64,000 bases of DNA from an uncultured Marinobacter sp. (GTDB lineage Bacteria > Pseudomonadota > Gammaproteobacteria > Pseudomonadales > Oleiphilaceae), in the NCBI RefSeq assembly GCF_947488835.1, contig NZ_CANLBK010000001.1:868001-932000 (forward strand), given 5' to 3'. The translations under genes were made by a program, and so were the position numbers. Within the stretch, counting starts at the first letter, position 1; the number at the start of each line of letters is the position of its first letter. Below, piece by piece: positions 21,049 to 31,875 of the stretch. The notes beneath the pieces are model-generated. The model did no database searches and was not told the DNA's origin. It saw nothing but the letters and a program-made list of their open reading frames with translations.

Positions 21049-21125
21049 TGGTCGGGGTAGAGAGATTCGAACTCCCGACATCCTGCTCCCAAAGCAGGCG
21101 CGCTACCAGACTGCGCTATACCCCG
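21049..21125 (-). tRNA. tRNA-Pro (anticodon TGG)
   Basis: The 77-nt tRNA has acceptor stem CGGGGTA/TACCCCG and an encoded CCA. The anticodon loop TTTGGGA lies between CCTGC and GCAGG. It is the first tRNA after the promoter at 21166-21194. Confidence 0.97.
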
Positions 21126-21158
21126 TTCAAACTGATCAACTCTTGCTTCAGCAAAGTT

Positions 21159-21194
21159 GGCGCGCATATTACCGTCGCAATTTCGCTTCGTCAA
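21159..21194 (-). promoter_or_regulatory. sigma70 promoter of the tRNA operon with GC-rich discriminator
   Basis: On the minus strand -35 TTGACG (21189-21194) and -10 TAATAT (21166-21171) are spaced by 17 nt and followed by GCGCGCC. The GC-rich discriminator is typical of stable-RNA promoters under stringent control. The start of tRNA-Pro lies about 40 nt downstream. Confidence 0.85.
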
Positions 21195-21350
21195 CAAAGA
21201 AAATCAAATTCTCTCTTAAATCAGTAATTTTGACGCTCAACCTGCACCGGGGCTGCGACAACTCCCCATGCTCCACTGATTGGAGTTAGGCGACAGGCGT
21301 GCGACAATAATGCCCCTTTTAATTACCAATGCCAACCGACAAGACGAATC

Positions 21351-22208
21351 ATGAGCGCCAAACTAATCAATGGAAAAGAAATTGCTGCCGCAGTCAGACA
21401 ACAAGTCGCTTCCGGCGTAGAGACCCGCATACAAAATGGACTGCGCGCACCCGGCCTTGCCGTGGTTCTGGTGGGCAACGATCCGGCTTCCGAAGTGTAT
21501 GTAGGCAACAAGCGTAAAGCCTGCGACGCTGCCGGCATCCTGTCTCTCTCCTACGACCTGCCCTCAGATACCACACAGCATGCCCTGGAGGCTCTGGTTG
21601 ATGAACTGAATGAAAATCCGCTGGTGGATGGGATCCTTGTACAACTGCCACTGCCCAGCCACCTGGATGCCGACCCGATATTGCTGAAAATCCGACCAGA
21701 TAAAGATGTTGATGGCTTCCACCCTTACAACATAGGCCGCCTGGTGCAGCGTAAGCCTGCGCTGAGGCCCTGCACGCCCGCTGGCGTGATTACCCTACTG
21801 GATAGCATCAACACCCCCTACAAAGGGCAGCACGCGGTGATTGTGGGCGCATCTAACATTGTCGGTCGCCCCATGACCATGGAGCTGCTACTCAAGGGCG
21901 CCACCACTACTGTGTGTCACCGTTTCACACCAGATCTGGAAAAATACGTTCGTGACGCAGACATTCTCATCGCTGCCGTAGGAAAGCCTGGCCTGATCAA
22001 AGGTGAATGGGTAAAGCCTGGCGCAACCGTGATCGATGTCGGCATCAATCGAATGGAAAACGGAAAGCTGCAGGGCGACGTAGACTTTGAAACAGCTTCA
22101 GCCCGGGCAGCCTATATCACTCCAGTACCTGGCGGCGTTGGCCCTATGACCATTGCTACGCTCCTGCAAAACACCCTGTACGCTGCAAACGAACTGCACA
22201 CCAACTAA
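21351..22208 (+). CDS. folD: Bifunctional methylenetetrahydrofolate dehydrogenase/cyclohydrolase
   Basis: FolD interconverts 5,10-methylene-, 5,10-methenyl- and 10-formyl-tetrahydrofolate with NADP in one-carbon metabolism. In 285 aa are the substrate region [18 protein letters not shown] (with the catalytic Lys in the YVxxKxKA motif) and [12 protein letters not shown]. The NADP region [13 protein letters not shown] and the C-terminal [13 protein letters not shown] are also present. It is a single-gene unit diverging from the tRNA operon and closed by a strong terminator. Confidence 0.96.
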   Translation: MSAKLINGKEIAAAVRQQVASGVETRIQNGLRAPGLAVVLVGNDPASEVYVGNKRKACDAAGILSLSYDLPSDTTQHALEALVDELNENPLVDGILVQLPLPSHLDADPILLKIRPDKDVDGFHPYNIGRLVQRKPALRPCTPAGVITLLDSINTPYKGQHAVIVGASNIVGRPMTMELLLKGATTTVCHRFTPDLEKYVRDADILIAAVGKPGLIKGEWVKPGATVIDVGINRMENGKLQGDVDFETASARAAYITPVPGGVGPMTIATLLQNTLYAANELHTN

Positions 22209-22251
22209 TCCCGCGGCGCCCCCAATCTTTAAAGAACACCAAAGCACGCAC

Positions 22252-22279
22252 AAAAAAACCCGCCGAAGCGGGTTTTTTT
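22252..22279 (+). terminator. Bidirectional terminator between folD and glcB
   Basis: A 12-bp perfect stem (AAAAAAACCCGC with GCGGGTTTTTTT) closes a CGAA tetraloop. The flanking A and T runs make it functional for folD (+) and glcB (-). Confidence 0.93.
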
Positions 22280-22292
22280 GTCTCGGCCGAAC

Positions 22293-24473
22293 TTACTGGC
22301 CAAGCGCCTGCTTCGCCTTCAAGCGATACGCGTGCAACAGCGGCTCAGTGTAACCACTCGGCTGCTCGCGACCCTTGAGAACCAAGTCCATGGCCGCATT
22401 GAAAGCAATGCTGCCAGCAAAGTTTGGCGCCATAGCCCGGTAAGTTGGATCGCTGGCATTCTGCTTGTCCACAACCTGCGCCATACGCTTCATGGTTTCT
22501 TCAACCTGAGCCTCGGTGCAAATGCCGTGATACAGCCAATTAGCCAGATGCTGAGAGGAGATACGCAGGGTTGCGCGGTCTTCCATCAGACCAATATCGT
22601 TGATATCAGGAACCTTGGAACAGCCAACACCACTATCGATCCAGCGCACAACATAACCCAGAATACCCTGGGCGTTATTGTCCAATTCCTGCTGAATATC
22701 TTCCGCTGTAAGCTTGGAAGGATCTTCCATCACCGGCACTGTCAGGATATCGTCCAGGCTGGCACGGGCACGGCTTTCCAGCTCTTTCTGGATGTCCGCA
22801 ACTGATACCTGGTGGTAGTGGGTCGCGTGCAGGGTCGCTGCCGTTGGCGAAGGAACCCAAGCAGTGTTGGCACCAGATTTCGGGTGACCAATTTTTTGCT
22901 CAAGCATAGCCGCCATCAGGTCTGGCATTGCCCACATACCTTTACCAATCTGTGCAACGCCACGGAAGCCGGTTTCCAGACCTACATCTACGTTCCACTG
23001 CTCGTATGCACCAATCCATGCGGCCTGCTTCATTTCACCCTTACGGATGAACGGACCAAGCTCCATAGAGGTGTGCATTTCATCACCGGTGCGGTCCAGG
23101 AAGCCAGTGTTAATGAACACTGCACGCTCTTTGGCGGCGTGGATACACGCTTTCAGGTTAACCGTGGTGCGACGCTCTTCGTCCATGATGCCGACTTTGA
23201 GAGTAAAGCGCGGCAGACCCAGAGCATCTTCGACACGACCAAAGAACTCGTTGGTAAACGCTACCTCTTCAGGGCCATGCATTTTCGGCTTAACAATGTA
23301 TACAGAACCTGTTGCGGTGTTCTGGAACTTACCGTCGCCCTTCAGATCGTGAATGGCGATCAGGGAAGTAAGGATACCGTCCATCAACCCCTCAGGCACT
23401 TCACTGCCGTCTTTCAGCAGAATGGCCGGGTTGGTCATCAGGTGACCAACGTTACGAACAAACATCAGGCTGCGGCCTTTCAGTTTGATCTGGCTACCGT
23501 CAGCTGCAGTATATTCACGATCTGCGTTCATTTTACGGGTCAGGCGCTCGCCGCCCTTCTCGAAAGTTTCTTCCAGATCACCCTTCATCAGGCCGAGCCA
23601 GTTGCTGTATGCCAGAGTCTTATCATCGGCATCTACTGCAGCAACAGAGTCTTCGCAGTCCATGATGGTGGTCAGCGCAGACTCCATCAGTACATCTTTT
23701 ACGTGAGCGCCGTCATCTTTGCCAATGGGGTGAGTGGCATCGATCTGGATCTCAAAGTGCATGCCGTTCTTGACCAGCAGAATGCCCGTAGGCGCATCAG
23801 CAGCACCGGTGTAACCCACGAAACCAGATTCATCTTTCAGGCCGGTCACATCGCCATTTTGCAGTTTAACAGCCAGCTTGCCGCCAGAAACCTGATACAA
23901 GACTGCATCTTTATGGCTGCCTGCAGCCAAAGGCGCAGAGTTATCCAGCAAGTTGCGTGCAAACTCAATAACCTTGGCACCACGAACCGGGTTGTAACCA
24001 CGACCCTTTTCAGCTCCACCCTCTTCGGAAATAGCATCGGTTCCGTAGAGCGCATCGTAGAGGCTGCCCCAACGTGCGTTTGCAGCGTTCAGCGCAAAGC
24101 GGGCATTCATGATTGGCACAACTAACTGAGGGCCAGCCATGGTTGCCACTTCAGGGTCAACATTCGCAGTAGAGATACGGAAGTCCGCTGGCTCTTCTAC
24201 CAGATAACCAATTTCTTTGAGGAAGGCTTTGTAAGCGGCCATATCGAGCTTCTGGCCCTTATGGTCGCTGTTCCAGCTGTTCATTTTTTCCTGGATAGCA
24301 CCGCGCTTAGCCAGCAGCTCACGATTTCTCGGCGCCAGATCGTTTACGATCTTGTCGAATTCCGCCCAGAATTTATCTGCATCCAGCCCAGTGCCTGGAA
24401 TTGCTTCGTTAGTTACGAAGTCATACAAGTTCTTTGCGACCTGAATGCCGCCGAGTTGTACGCGATCTGTCAT
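22293..24473 (-). CDS. glcB: Malate synthase G
   Basis: This enzyme condenses glyoxylate with acetyl-CoA to malate in the glyoxylate cycle or glyoxylate/glycolate assimilation. The length of 726 aa is that of the monomeric G isoform, not the A form. Conserved regions include [21 protein letters not shown]-like [24 protein letters not shown] and [13 protein letters not shown]. The motif [17 protein letters not shown] carries active-site residues. It stands alone, with its own promoter, next to cysS; no glcDEF genes are seen here. Confidence 0.96.
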   Translation of the reverse strand: MTDRVQLGGIQVAKNLYDFVTNEAIPGTGLDADKFWAEFDKIVNDLAPRNRELLAKRGAIQEKMNSWNSDHKGQKLDMAAYKAFLKEIGYLVEEPADFRISTANVDPEVATMAGPQLVVPIMNARFALNAANARWGSLYDALYGTDAISEEGGAEKGRGYNPVRGAKVIEFARNLLDNSAPLAAGSHKDAVLYQVSGGKLAVKLQNGDVTGLKDESGFVGYTGAADAPTGILLVKNGMHFEIQIDATHPIGKDDGAHVKDVLMESALTTIMDCEDSVAAVDADDKTLAYSNWLGLMKGDLEETFEKGGERLTRKMNADREYTAADGSQIKLKGRSLMFVRNVGHLMTNPAILLKDGSEVPEGLMDGILTSLIAIHDLKGDGKFQNTATGSVYIVKPKMHGPEEVAFTNEFFGRVEDALGLPRFTLKVGIMDEERRTTVNLKACIHAAKERAVFINTGFLDRTGDEMHTSMELGPFIRKGEMKQAAWIGAYEQWNVDVGLETGFRGVAQIGKGMWAMPDLMAAMLEQKIGHPKSGANTAWVPSPTAATLHATHYHQVSVADIQKELESRARASLDDILTVPVMEDPSKLTAEDIQQELDNNAQGILGYVVRWIDSGVGCSKVPDINDIGLMEDRATLRISSQHLANWLYHGICTEAQVEETMKRMAQVVDKQNASDPTYRAMAPNFAGSIAFNAAMDLVLKGREQPSGYTEPLLHAYRLKAKQALGQ

Positions 24474-24547
24474 CGTTAATAAGCCTCAGTGGGTTAGCCC
24501 TGTCCCAACCGCTACTCAGCAGCCGGGCTCGAAAAATCGAAGGCCGC

Positions 24548-24576
24548 ATTATACGGGAAGTTCCTTATAAGGTCAT
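24548..24576 (-). promoter_or_regulatory. Likely glcB promoter
   Basis: On the minus strand TATAAT (24548-24553) is preceded, 17 nt away, by ATGACC (24571-24576; 4 of 6 with TTGACA). A 10-bp palindrome CCTTATAAGG (24563-24572) overlaps the spacer and -35, and could be an operator. The glcB start lies 75 nt downstream of the -10. Confidence 0.6.
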
Positions 24577-24609
24577 TTCCCTGAGTACAACGCGACCTTG
24601 GTATCAGCG

Positions 24610-25998
24610 TTAACTGCGCCGCCAACTTGTTCCCTCACGGGAATCGTCCAGAATAACGCCCTGCTCTGCCAACTCGTCACGAATGCGGTCGGCACCCGCA
24701 AAATCTTTGGCTTTACGGGCATCAGCGCGGGCCTGAATTTTCGCTTCAATGTCTTCTGCCGTCAGCTCTCCACCGGAATCAGCCTGAAAAAAAGCATCCG
24801 GGTTTTGCTGCAAGATCCCGAGAACATCACCAAGCCGGATCATCACAGCTGCCGCCTGCCTTGCGTCATCTTCACGGCCTTCCCGGCGGTGTTGATTTAT
24901 GTCATTGGCAAGCGCGTGTAAAACCGAGATACCCCCCGGACAGTTGAAGTCATCGTTCATTAACTCAACAAAACGACGATCTTGCTCAGCTTCAGGCACG
25001 TCGTTTGAATTCATTGGCTCTATGCCACGCAGTGCATGGTATAGCCTGGCCAGAGAACGTCCTGCCTCAGCCAGATTGTCTTCAGAATAATCGACCTGGC
25101 TGCGGTAGTGACTGGAAACCAAAAAGAAGCGGACCACTTCGGGCGGGTAGGTTTCCAGTATTTCCCGTATGGTGAAAAAGTTGCCCAGGGATTTGGACAT
25201 CTTTTCTTTATTCACACGGATTGCGCCCGCATGCATCCAGGTGTTCACAAAGGTATGCCCGGTAGCGCACTCGGACTGCGCAATTTCATTTTCATGGTGA
25301 GGGAACAGCAAATCCGGTCCGCCTCCATGAATATCAAAGGTATCGCCCAGGCATTTTGTTGACATGGCAGAACATTCAATATGCCAACCCGGTCGACCAT
25401 TCCCCCAAGGTGAAGGCCAGCTGACCTCACCTTCATCGGCGGCTTTCCAAAGCGCAAAATCAGCAGGGCTTCGCTTGGCTTCCTGTACGTCGATGCGCGC
25501 ACCGGCCAGCAGATCTTCGAGTTTTTTCTTGCTGAGTTTTCCGTAGTCTTTGAACGACTCTACAGAAAAATAGACGTCGCCATTGTCCGCGGCATACGCA
25601 TGGTCGGATTCGATCAGCGTATTGATCATGGCTTTAATGTCAGCAATGTAATCCGTGGCACGAGGCTCTGCGCTGGGTGACAACACACCAAGCCTTGCTT
25701 CATCCTCGTGCATCGCCGCGATCATACGCTCGGTCAGCTCGTTAAACGGTTCGCCATTTTCCTCGGCTCTGCGAAGAATCTTGTCGTCTATATCAGTGAT
25801 ATTGCGCACATAGGTCACATCGTAGCCGCGATTGCGCATGTAGCGCGTTACCACGTCAAAAGCCACCAGCACCCGTGCGTGACCCAGGTGGCAGTAGTCG
25901 TAAACCGTCATACCACACACGTACATGCGAACCTTTCCCGGCTCGATGGGCGTAAAGACTTCTTTTTGCTGGGTGAGCGTATTATAAATCCTGATCAA
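24610..25998 (-). CDS. cysS: Cysteinyl-tRNA synthetase
   Basis: CysRS charges tRNA-Cys. This 462-aa class I synthetase shows CGMTVYDYCHLGHARV (HIGH motif plus first zinc cysteine), IECSAMSTKCLG (zinc cysteine), GGGPDLLFPHHENE and KEKMSKSLGN (KMSKS). The start is a TTG at 25998: GGGAG lies 8 nt upstream and the product MIRIYNTLTQQKE begins exactly like known CysRS. It lies 35 nt downstream of glnS and is probably cotranscribed. Confidence 0.96.
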   Translation of the reverse strand: MIRIYNTLTQQKEVFTPIEPGKVRMYVCGMTVYDYCHLGHARVLVAFDVVTRYMRNRGYDVTYVRNITDIDDKILRRAEENGEPFNELTERMIAAMHEDEARLGVLSPSAEPRATDYIADIKAMINTLIESDHAYAADNGDVYFSVESFKDYGKLSKKKLEDLLAGARIDVQEAKRSPADFALWKAADEGEVSWPSPWGNGRPGWHIECSAMSTKCLGDTFDIHGGGPDLLFPHHENEIAQSECATGHTFVNTWMHAGAIRVNKEKMSKSLGNFFTIREILETYPPEVVRFFLVSSHYRSQVDYSEDNLAEAGRSLARLYHALRGIEPMNSNDVPEAEQDRRFVELMNDDFNCPGGISVLHALANDINQHRREGREDDARQAAAVMIRLGDVLGILQQNPDAFFQADSGGELTAEDIEAKIQARADARKAKDFAGADRIRDELAEQGVILDDSREGTSWRRS

Positions 25999-26033
25999 AG
26001 CTGGTCTCCCGAATGCTTACCCTTATTTACTCT

Positions 26034-27704
26034 TTATTTACCCCACGAATCCCGCAAGGTAACGGTGCGGTTGAATACCGGCTTCCCGGCTTTGGCTGTC
26101 AACTCCTGATCACAGAAGAAATAACCTTCGCGCTCAAACTGGTACGGCAAGTCTGTAAGCGGCGTTGCCAAGCTTTGCTCTACCCGTGCACCCTTCAACA
26201 CCACAAGCGATTGCGGGTTAACGTGATCCAGGAAGTCTCCTTCCTTGTCACTGTCCGGAGATTCGTGGTTGAACAGTCGGTCGTACAGGTTAATATCGCA
26301 CTCCACACTGTTACTGGCAGACACCCAGTGGATCACGCCGTTGGGCTTGTAACCCTCGGGGTTAACACCCAGTGTGGCCGGATCGTATTCACAGCGCAGC
26401 TCCACAATTTCGCCACTGGCATCGCGCACAACTTCCTTGCACGTCATCACATAGCCGCCGCGTAAACGAACCGCTTGCTCAGGTGCCAATCGCTTCCACT
26501 TGCGCGGTGCCTCTTCCACGAAGTCATCCCTGTCGATAAACAGGGTCTGGCTCCAGGTAACTTCTCGCTGCCCCATATCCGGGTTCTGAGGATGCACAGG
26601 CAAGGAGAGCGTTTCGATCTTGTCGGCCGGGTAGTTGGTCAGCGTCACTTTCAATGGGCGCATCACGCACATGGCACGGGGTGAACGAGTGTTGAGATCC
26701 TCGCGGATAGCGAATTCCAGCATCCCCATATCCACCGTTCCGCCAGCCTTGTTAACACCGATCATGTCGCAGAACGCACGGAGCGATTCCGGCGTATAGC
26801 CGCGACGGCGCATACCCGAAATAGTCGGCATGCGAGGGTCATTCCAGCCTTCGACCAAATGCTCATCCACCAGGCGCTTGAGTTTACGCTTGCTGGTGAT
26901 GGTGTAGTTCAGATTCAGACGAGCAAACTCTATCTGTCGCGGCTGACATGGCGCAGTAATGTTATCAAGCACCCAATCATAGAGGGGGCGGTGATCTTCA
27001 AATTCGAGCGTGCACAGAGAGTGAGTAATCCCTTCCATGGCATCTGAGATGGGATGAGTGAAGTCGTACATCGGGTAGATGCACCATTTATTGCCCGTCT
27101 GATGATGCTCAGCAAAACGAATGCGATACAGAATAGGGTCTCGCATATTGATGTTAGGGGACGTCATATCAATCTTCGCCCTTAACACCAGCTCACCGTT
27201 TTTGAACTTACCATCCCGCATGTCACGGAATAGCGTTAGGCTTTCATCTGCAGGGCGGTCGCGATAAGGGCTGTTTTTGCCCGGTTCAGTCAAGGTGCCC
27301 CGGTACTCCACCATTTCATCTGCAGTTAACGCACAAACATACGCCTTGCCTTTCTCGATTAGTTCCTCTGCAAAATAGTAGAGAGAATCGAAATAATCAG
27401 AGGCATAACGTACTTCCCCATCCCAGGTGTAACCCAGCCATTCAACGTCTGCCTTGATGGCATCGATGTACTCCTGGCTCTCCTTTTCCGGGTTAGTGTC
27501 GTCAAACCGTAGGTTACACACACCGGAAAACGTATTGGCGATGCCAAAGTTAAGGCAGATAGATTTCGCATGGCCCACGTGCAGGTAACCATTAGGCTCA
27601 GGGGGAAATCGGGTCACAACCTGGCCGGTATGCTCGCCTTTGGCAACGGCGTCTTCAATCAGGTTCTGAATAAAGTTATGGGCTTTCTTCGGCTCGGCGC
27701 TCAT
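26034..27704 (-). CDS. glnS: Glutaminyl-tRNA synthetase
   Basis: GlnRS charges tRNA-Gln directly. The 556-aa class I enzyme has [18 protein letters not shown] (HIGH), the KMSKS-equivalent ITSKRKL, and the C-terminal beta-barrel anticodon-binding region. ATG 27704 starts [11 protein letters not shown] as in related enzymes; the in-frame start at 27752 adds 16 residues and would extend into the divergent promoter region. It forms a probable operon with cysS and diverges from ppiB. Confidence 0.95.
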   Translation of the reverse strand: MSAEPKKAHNFIQNLIEDAVAKGEHTGQVVTRFPPEPNGYLHVGHAKSICLNFGIANTFSGVCNLRFDDTNPEKESQEYIDAIKADVEWLGYTWDGEVRYASDYFDSLYYFAEELIEKGKAYVCALTADEMVEYRGTLTEPGKNSPYRDRPADESLTLFRDMRDGKFKNGELVLRAKIDMTSPNINMRDPILYRIRFAEHHQTGNKWCIYPMYDFTHPISDAMEGITHSLCTLEFEDHRPLYDWVLDNITAPCQPRQIEFARLNLNYTITSKRKLKRLVDEHLVEGWNDPRMPTISGMRRRGYTPESLRAFCDMIGVNKAGGTVDMGMLEFAIREDLNTRSPRAMCVMRPLKVTLTNYPADKIETLSLPVHPQNPDMGQREVTWSQTLFIDRDDFVEEAPRKWKRLAPEQAVRLRGGYVMTCKEVVRDASGEIVELRCEYDPATLGVNPEGYKPNGVIHWVSASNSVECDINLYDRLFNHESPDSDKEGDFLDHVNPQSLVVLKGARVEQSLATPLTDLPYQFEREGYFFCDQELTAKAGKPVFNRTVTLRDSWGK

Positions 27705-27840
27705 ACAATCTCTATTAAAAGAAGTGGGTCGTAAACCGTCTATTATACTCATAAATCCAGACCGGACTCATGCATCACCGGAAACTCTTGCGTACAATAC
27801 CGGCTTTAAGCGATTCCAACTCAATGAACAGGAAACCCTG

Positions 27841-28350
27841 ATGATTCTGCTGACAACCAACCACGGCGATATCAAGCTCGAACTGGATTACGAAAAAGCC
27901 CCAGAAACCGCAAAGAATTTTGAACAGTATGTTCGCGACGGTTTCTACGACGGCCTTATTTTTCATAGAGTTATCAGTAACTTTATGGTTCAGGGCGGTG
28001 GTTTTGAGCCTGGCATGGTGGCACGCAAAACCCGCGACCCAATCAAAAACGAAGCGGACAACGGTTTGAGCAATATGCAAGGCACCGTCGCCATGGCCCG
28101 TACTATGGACCCACACTCGGCTTCAGCCCAGTTTTTCATCAACGTGGAAAACAATGGGTTTCTGGATCACACAGCAAAAAATTCCGAAGGCTGGGGTTAC
28201 TGTGTTTTTGGCAAGGTTGTAGAAGGTATGGAGACAGTTAACGCAATCCGCGCCGTCCGTACCACCATGGATTCCGGCCATCAGGACGTACCCTACGAGG
28301 ACGTGGTCATTGAAAAGGCCACTGTTATCGAGGACGGAGGCGCAGCGTGA
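27841..28350 (+). CDS. ppiB: Cytoplasmic peptidyl-prolyl cis-trans isomerase (cyclophilin)
   Basis: This 169-aa cyclophilin shows ETAKNFEQYVRDGFYDGLIFHRVI (active-site Arg in FHR), FMVQGGGF and DPHSASAQFFIN. There is no signal peptide, so it is the cytosolic PpiB type. ATG 27841 follows AGGAAA; an upstream in-frame start at 27724 would add 39 residues outside the fold. Its stop overlaps the lpxH start (GTGA), and the order ppiB-lpxH after cysS/glnS is common in gammaproteobacteria. Confidence 0.94.
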   Translation: MILLTTNHGDIKLELDYEKAPETAKNFEQYVRDGFYDGLIFHRVISNFMVQGGGFEPGMVARKTRDPIKNEADNGLSNMQGTVAMARTMDPHSASAQFFINVENNGFLDHTAKNSEGWGYCVFGKVVEGMETVNAIRAVRTTMDSGHQDVPYEDVVIEKATVIEDGGAA

Positions 28351-29081
28351 CCACGCTGTTTATTTCCGACCTGCACATGGAAGAGTCACGCCCCGATATT
28401 ATCGGGGCGTTTCTTCGCTTCCTTGAAGAAGAAGCACCCGGTGCAGAGCAGCTGTTCATACTTGGCGATTTCTTTGAGGCCTGGATTGGTGATGATGAGC
28501 GTACCCCTCTCCAAGACCAGGCTGCAGCCGCACTGCGCACCCTGAGCGACAGCGGTACCCGCATTTTCCTGATGCACGGCAACCGGGATTTTCTGCTAGG
28601 CGAGGATTTCTGCGCACGTGCCGGCGCCACTCTGCTGGATGACCCCACACTCATCGATCTCTATGGCACCCCTACTCTGCTGATGCATGGTGACAGCCTT
28701 TGCACCGCTGATGTGGAATACCAGAAATTTCGCGCCAAAATGCGTAATCCGCAAATGCAAAAGATGATTCTGTCCCGCCCTCTTGAGGATCGCCAGCAAA
28801 TGGCACGGCAACTGCGGGAAATGAGCATGGCATCGAACCAGGGGAAAACCGAAGACATCATGGACGTAACCCCGGAAGAGGTAGAGCGAGTTATGGAAGC
28901 CCATGATGTACCTCTCCTAATTCACGGACACACCCACAGACCTGCCGAACATTTTCTGGAGGTAAACGGGAAATCCGCAAAGCGAATCGTTCTGGGCGAC
29001 TGGGACACGCATCTCTGGTGGCTGGTTGCGCAGTCTGAACAAGAGCCAGAGCTGAAAAAGATGCCGTTACCAAACTCCTGA
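28347..29081 (+). CDS. lpxH: UDP-2,3-diacylglucosamine diphosphatase
   Basis: LpxH hydrolyses UDP-2,3-diacylglucosamine to lipid X in lipid A synthesis at the inner membrane. The 244-aa metallophosphatase shows FISDLHMEESRP, GDFFEAWIGDDE, HGNRDFLLG and HGHTHRPAEH, which together form the dimetal site. The start is GTG 28347, with GGAGG 7 nt upstream, overlapping the ppiB stop by 4 nt, so translation is likely coupled. Confidence 0.95.
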   Translation: MTTLFISDLHMEESRPDIIGAFLRFLEEEAPGAEQLFILGDFFEAWIGDDERTPLQDQAAAALRTLSDSGTRIFLMHGNRDFLLGEDFCARAGATLLDDPTLIDLYGTPTLLMHGDSLCTADVEYQKFRAKMRNPQMQKMILSRPLEDRQQMARQLREMSMASNQGKTEDIMDVTPEEVERVMEAHDVPLLIHGHTHRPAEHFLEVNGKSAKRIVLGDWDTHLWWLVAQSEQEPELKKMPLPNS

Positions 29082-29146
29082 GGCGCCCACTGCTTTATGA
29101 TTCAGGGGATCACTACCTAGAGCCGTCCATGCAAGGAGTGCAGAAT

Positions 29147-31855
29147 ATGAAGCAACGTCCGACCCATTGTGCAGCTCTGGCAACATACATGGCCGGCTTT
29201 ATTCTTCTCTGTTCTCTGGCATTTCCTGCCTGGGCCGAAAACTCCGGGGATACAAACACGCAATCAGACACAGCCACCCGGCAAAGCAAAGAAAGCGCTG
29301 AACAGCCAGAGGAATCGCGACCGGCCGTTCAACCAGAACTGGAAGCTGGCACGGATGCTCCTCCCGAAATCAAGCTACCAGAGGTGGCCAACTCAGACAT
29401 TCTGGAGCAGGTGCGCACGCTGCAATCCTCGCTAACGCAGCGTCAGACAGCAGTGAAAGACAGCCAGGAGCGGCTAACCTATGCCGAATCCATTCTGACC
29501 CGCTTGCAGGATGAGTATAAGAGTTTTGAGCTGAGACTTGAGAAGGCGGGCCTCAACCTTACTGCAAACTATGCCAACTTGTTAAAGCAGAGACTTGAGC
29601 GCCTACAAAGACAGAGTATTGCCAGCGATTTGATAGAAGGCATTGAGAATAAGCTTGCTTCCGCAAGAGAAGAGCAACTGAGACTGGAAGAGTTTGAAGC
29701 CATTGCGGAGCCTGGTGATGATGCCCGCGGGCAACTGCAAACCCACCGCTCCGAGTTGCTACGCGAACTGCACAAAGCCGTTACAGAACACATTGATGTG
29801 CTCAATGAATACTACAGCACAGTATCGGCCCTTCAAGACCAGGTTCAGGAATATCAGAAGCTTCTTCAACAGCGCCTGTTCTGGCTGCCAAGCGCTGCTG
29901 TTGTGAGTACTGAAACCGCGGGCGGGCTTTACCAGTCTGCAAAATGGTTTGTCTCCCAACTGCGCTTCGGTGCCATCAGTGACACCATCGCCCTGTCCTG
30001 GAAAGAACGTGGCACTCGCATAACCCTTGTTGCCCTGCTGTTTCTGGCCCTGCTTATAACGCGAAAAGCCATCGCGGGTAATCTGATCGAAAACAGCCGC
30101 TACATCGGTAATGTTGGCCATGACCGCATGGCGTTTACCATAAAGGCACTGATTAACAGCTTCCTGCTGGCATTGCCCGGCGTGCTTGTATTTTCTTTGG
30201 CCGCCCTGCTGCTGATGGAAGGCAATGAGTTTTTCTCTGCCCTTTCGAAAGGGCTGACAGCGGCGGGTTTCATCATGTTTTTGCTGGCGTTTATCCGCAA
30301 CGTAGCACGCAAGCACGGCCTTGGTGAAAACCACTTCCACTGGAACCCCAACTCCCTGCTGGTTATCCGCCGGGAAATCCCCCTGCTGATGGCATTCGTA
30401 TTGCCAGTAACCATCATAACCACATCGACAACCTCAACCCCTGAAGGCGCACAGTTCGACGACAGCCTGGGCCGTCTGTTGTTTACCCTGGTGTCCATCG
30501 CACTGGCGGTATTTGCACAGCGCATCATGAAAGCCGTGAGGGCGTACAAATCCCAACATGGCTTCCTGGTATTCCTGCACATTATCGCCGTTATCACCCC
30601 CCTTGTTCTGGCCCTTGCGGCGCTGTTTGGCTACCACTACACAGCCCTTCAACTTGAACGCAACTTGTTCATCTCCATTTGCTGGCTGGCTTTCACTTCA
30701 TTGCTCTACTATCTGGGATTGAGGGCTCTTTCTGTGCGTGAACGCCGCCTCACCCTCGACATTCTGCGCGAACAGCGAGCAGCGGAGCAAAAAGCAGCTG
30801 AAAGCCGGGAAGCCGACGACACGTCCGAAGAGAACATTCTGCCTTCACTGGATATGCCAGCAATGAACCTAAAGGACATCAGTCATCAGAGCACATCACT
30901 GCTGGGCATCGTAATAGCCGCACTGGCCATTACCGGGCTGACGATGCTTTGGGCCGACGTTTTCCCTGCACTCAAACTGTTTGACAACATCACGCTGTGG
31001 ACCATCGCTACCGACCTGCAAGGTGGAGATCCGCTCCCCATAACTCTTGCTGACGTGCTTCTGGCTGCTTTGATTGGCGCAGGAACCATATTGGCAGCCC
31101 GCGACCTCCCGGGCACCCTTGAAGTAACCATTCTGAGCCGGCTGAACCTGGAGCCCGGCACCGGCTATGCGATCAAAACTCTCACAGCCTATCTGCTGGT
31201 GTTCGCTGGCGTGATAACCTGTTTCGCGGTAATAGGGGTTCAGTGGTCAAAACTGCAATGGCTCATTGCCGCCCTGGGTGTCGGCCTCGGGTTCGGACTT
31301 CAGGAAATCGTCGCTAACTTTGTCTCGGGCATCATTCTTCTGTTTGAACGCCCTATCCGGGTGGGTGACATGGTCACAATAGATGGCATTACCGGCACGG
31401 TTGCCCGCATACGTATTCGAGCCACAACACTGGTCGACTGGGACAGAAAAGAACAGATTATCCCAAACAAAACCTTCGTGACCCAGGACCTGACCAACTG
31501 GACCCTCTCGGATCCAATTACACGAGTTACCCTTCGGGTGGGAGTCGCCTACGGTTCGGATGTAAATAAGACACAGGAAATTTTGATCGGCGTTGCTGGC
31601 AACAATGAACGGGTAGTGAGTGACCCCGCTCCCGAGGTATTCTGTGTAGGGCTGGGGGATAGCAGTATTGATTTCGAGCTATGGGTATACATCAAAGACC
31701 TGCAGGACATGATGCCCCTGTCCCACGAAATCCACGCCTCCATTACGAGTGCGCTCACCGAAGCCGGCATTGAAATTCCTTTCCCGCAGCGGGACGTTCA
31801 TGTGCGCAACCTGCCTGAGATTACCAAGGCGCCCCAAGGTAGTTGCGCAACCTGA
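29147..31855 (+). CDS. Large MscS-family mechanosensitive channel (MscK/MscM-like)
   Basis: This 902-aa channel protects against hypo-osmotic shock. A signal peptide (about residues 1-30, ending AWA) precedes a periplasmic coiled-coil-rich domain (about 60-270). A series of transmembrane helices (about 290-700) follows. The MscS pore helix and beta domain come last, with GVGLGFGLQEIVANFVSGIILLFERPIRVGD, PNKTF and TNWTLSDP. The pore helix carries the Gly/Ala packing typical of MscS. ATG 29147 has AAGGAG 8 nt upstream. It is shorter than E. coli MscK or MscM (about 1,100 aa). It follows lpxH by 65 nt, and the gene to its right converges on it. Confidence 0.88.
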   Translation: MKQRPTHCAALATYMAGFILLCSLAFPAWAENSGDTNTQSDTATRQSKESAEQPEESRPAVQPELEAGTDAPPEIKLPEVANSDILEQVRTLQSSLTQRQTAVKDSQERLTYAESILTRLQDEYKSFELRLEKAGLNLTANYANLLKQRLERLQRQSIASDLIEGIENKLASAREEQLRLEEFEAIAEPGDDARGQLQTHRSELLRELHKAVTEHIDVLNEYYSTVSALQDQVQEYQKLLQQRLFWLPSAAVVSTETAGGLYQSAKWFVSQLRFGAISDTIALSWKERGTRITLVALLFLALLITRKAIAGNLIENSRYIGNVGHDRMAFTIKALINSFLLALPGVLVFSLAALLLMEGNEFFSALSKGLTAAGFIMFLLAFIRNVARKHGLGENHFHWNPNSLLVIRREIPLLMAFVLPVTIITTSTTSTPEGAQFDDSLGRLLFTLVSIALAVFAQRIMKAVRAYKSQHGFLVFLHIIAVITPLVLALAALFGYHYTALQLERNLFISICWLAFTSLLYYLGLRALSVRERRLTLDILREQRAAEQKAAESREADDTSEENILPSLDMPAMNLKDISHQSTSLLGIVIAALAITGLTMLWADVFPALKLFDNITLWTIATDLQGGDPLPITLADVLLAALIGAGTILAARDLPGTLEVTILSRLNLEPGTGYAIKTLTAYLLVFAGVITCFAVIGVQWSKLQWLIAALGVGLGFGLQEIVANFVSGIILLFERPIRVGDMVTIDGITGTVARIRIRATTLVDWDRKEQIIPNKTFVTQDLTNWTLSDPITRVTLRVGVAYGSDVNKTQEILIGVAGNNERVVSDPAPEVFCVGLGDSSIDFELWVYIKDLQDMMPLSHEIHASITSALTEAGIEIPFPQRDVHVRNLPEITKAPQGSCAT

Positions 31856-31875
31856 GAATAGAAGCTCGGAAAACC

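Noticed and set aside
20722..21060. Short protein-coding frames over the tRNA genes
   Set aside because: These are read through complete tRNA genes with full cloverleaf features and are not proteins.
22812..24125. A 437-codon open frame on the plus strand inside glcB
   Set aside because: It is the complement of a highly conserved enzyme gene, has no recognisable domain, and its composition is that expected of an antisense shadow.
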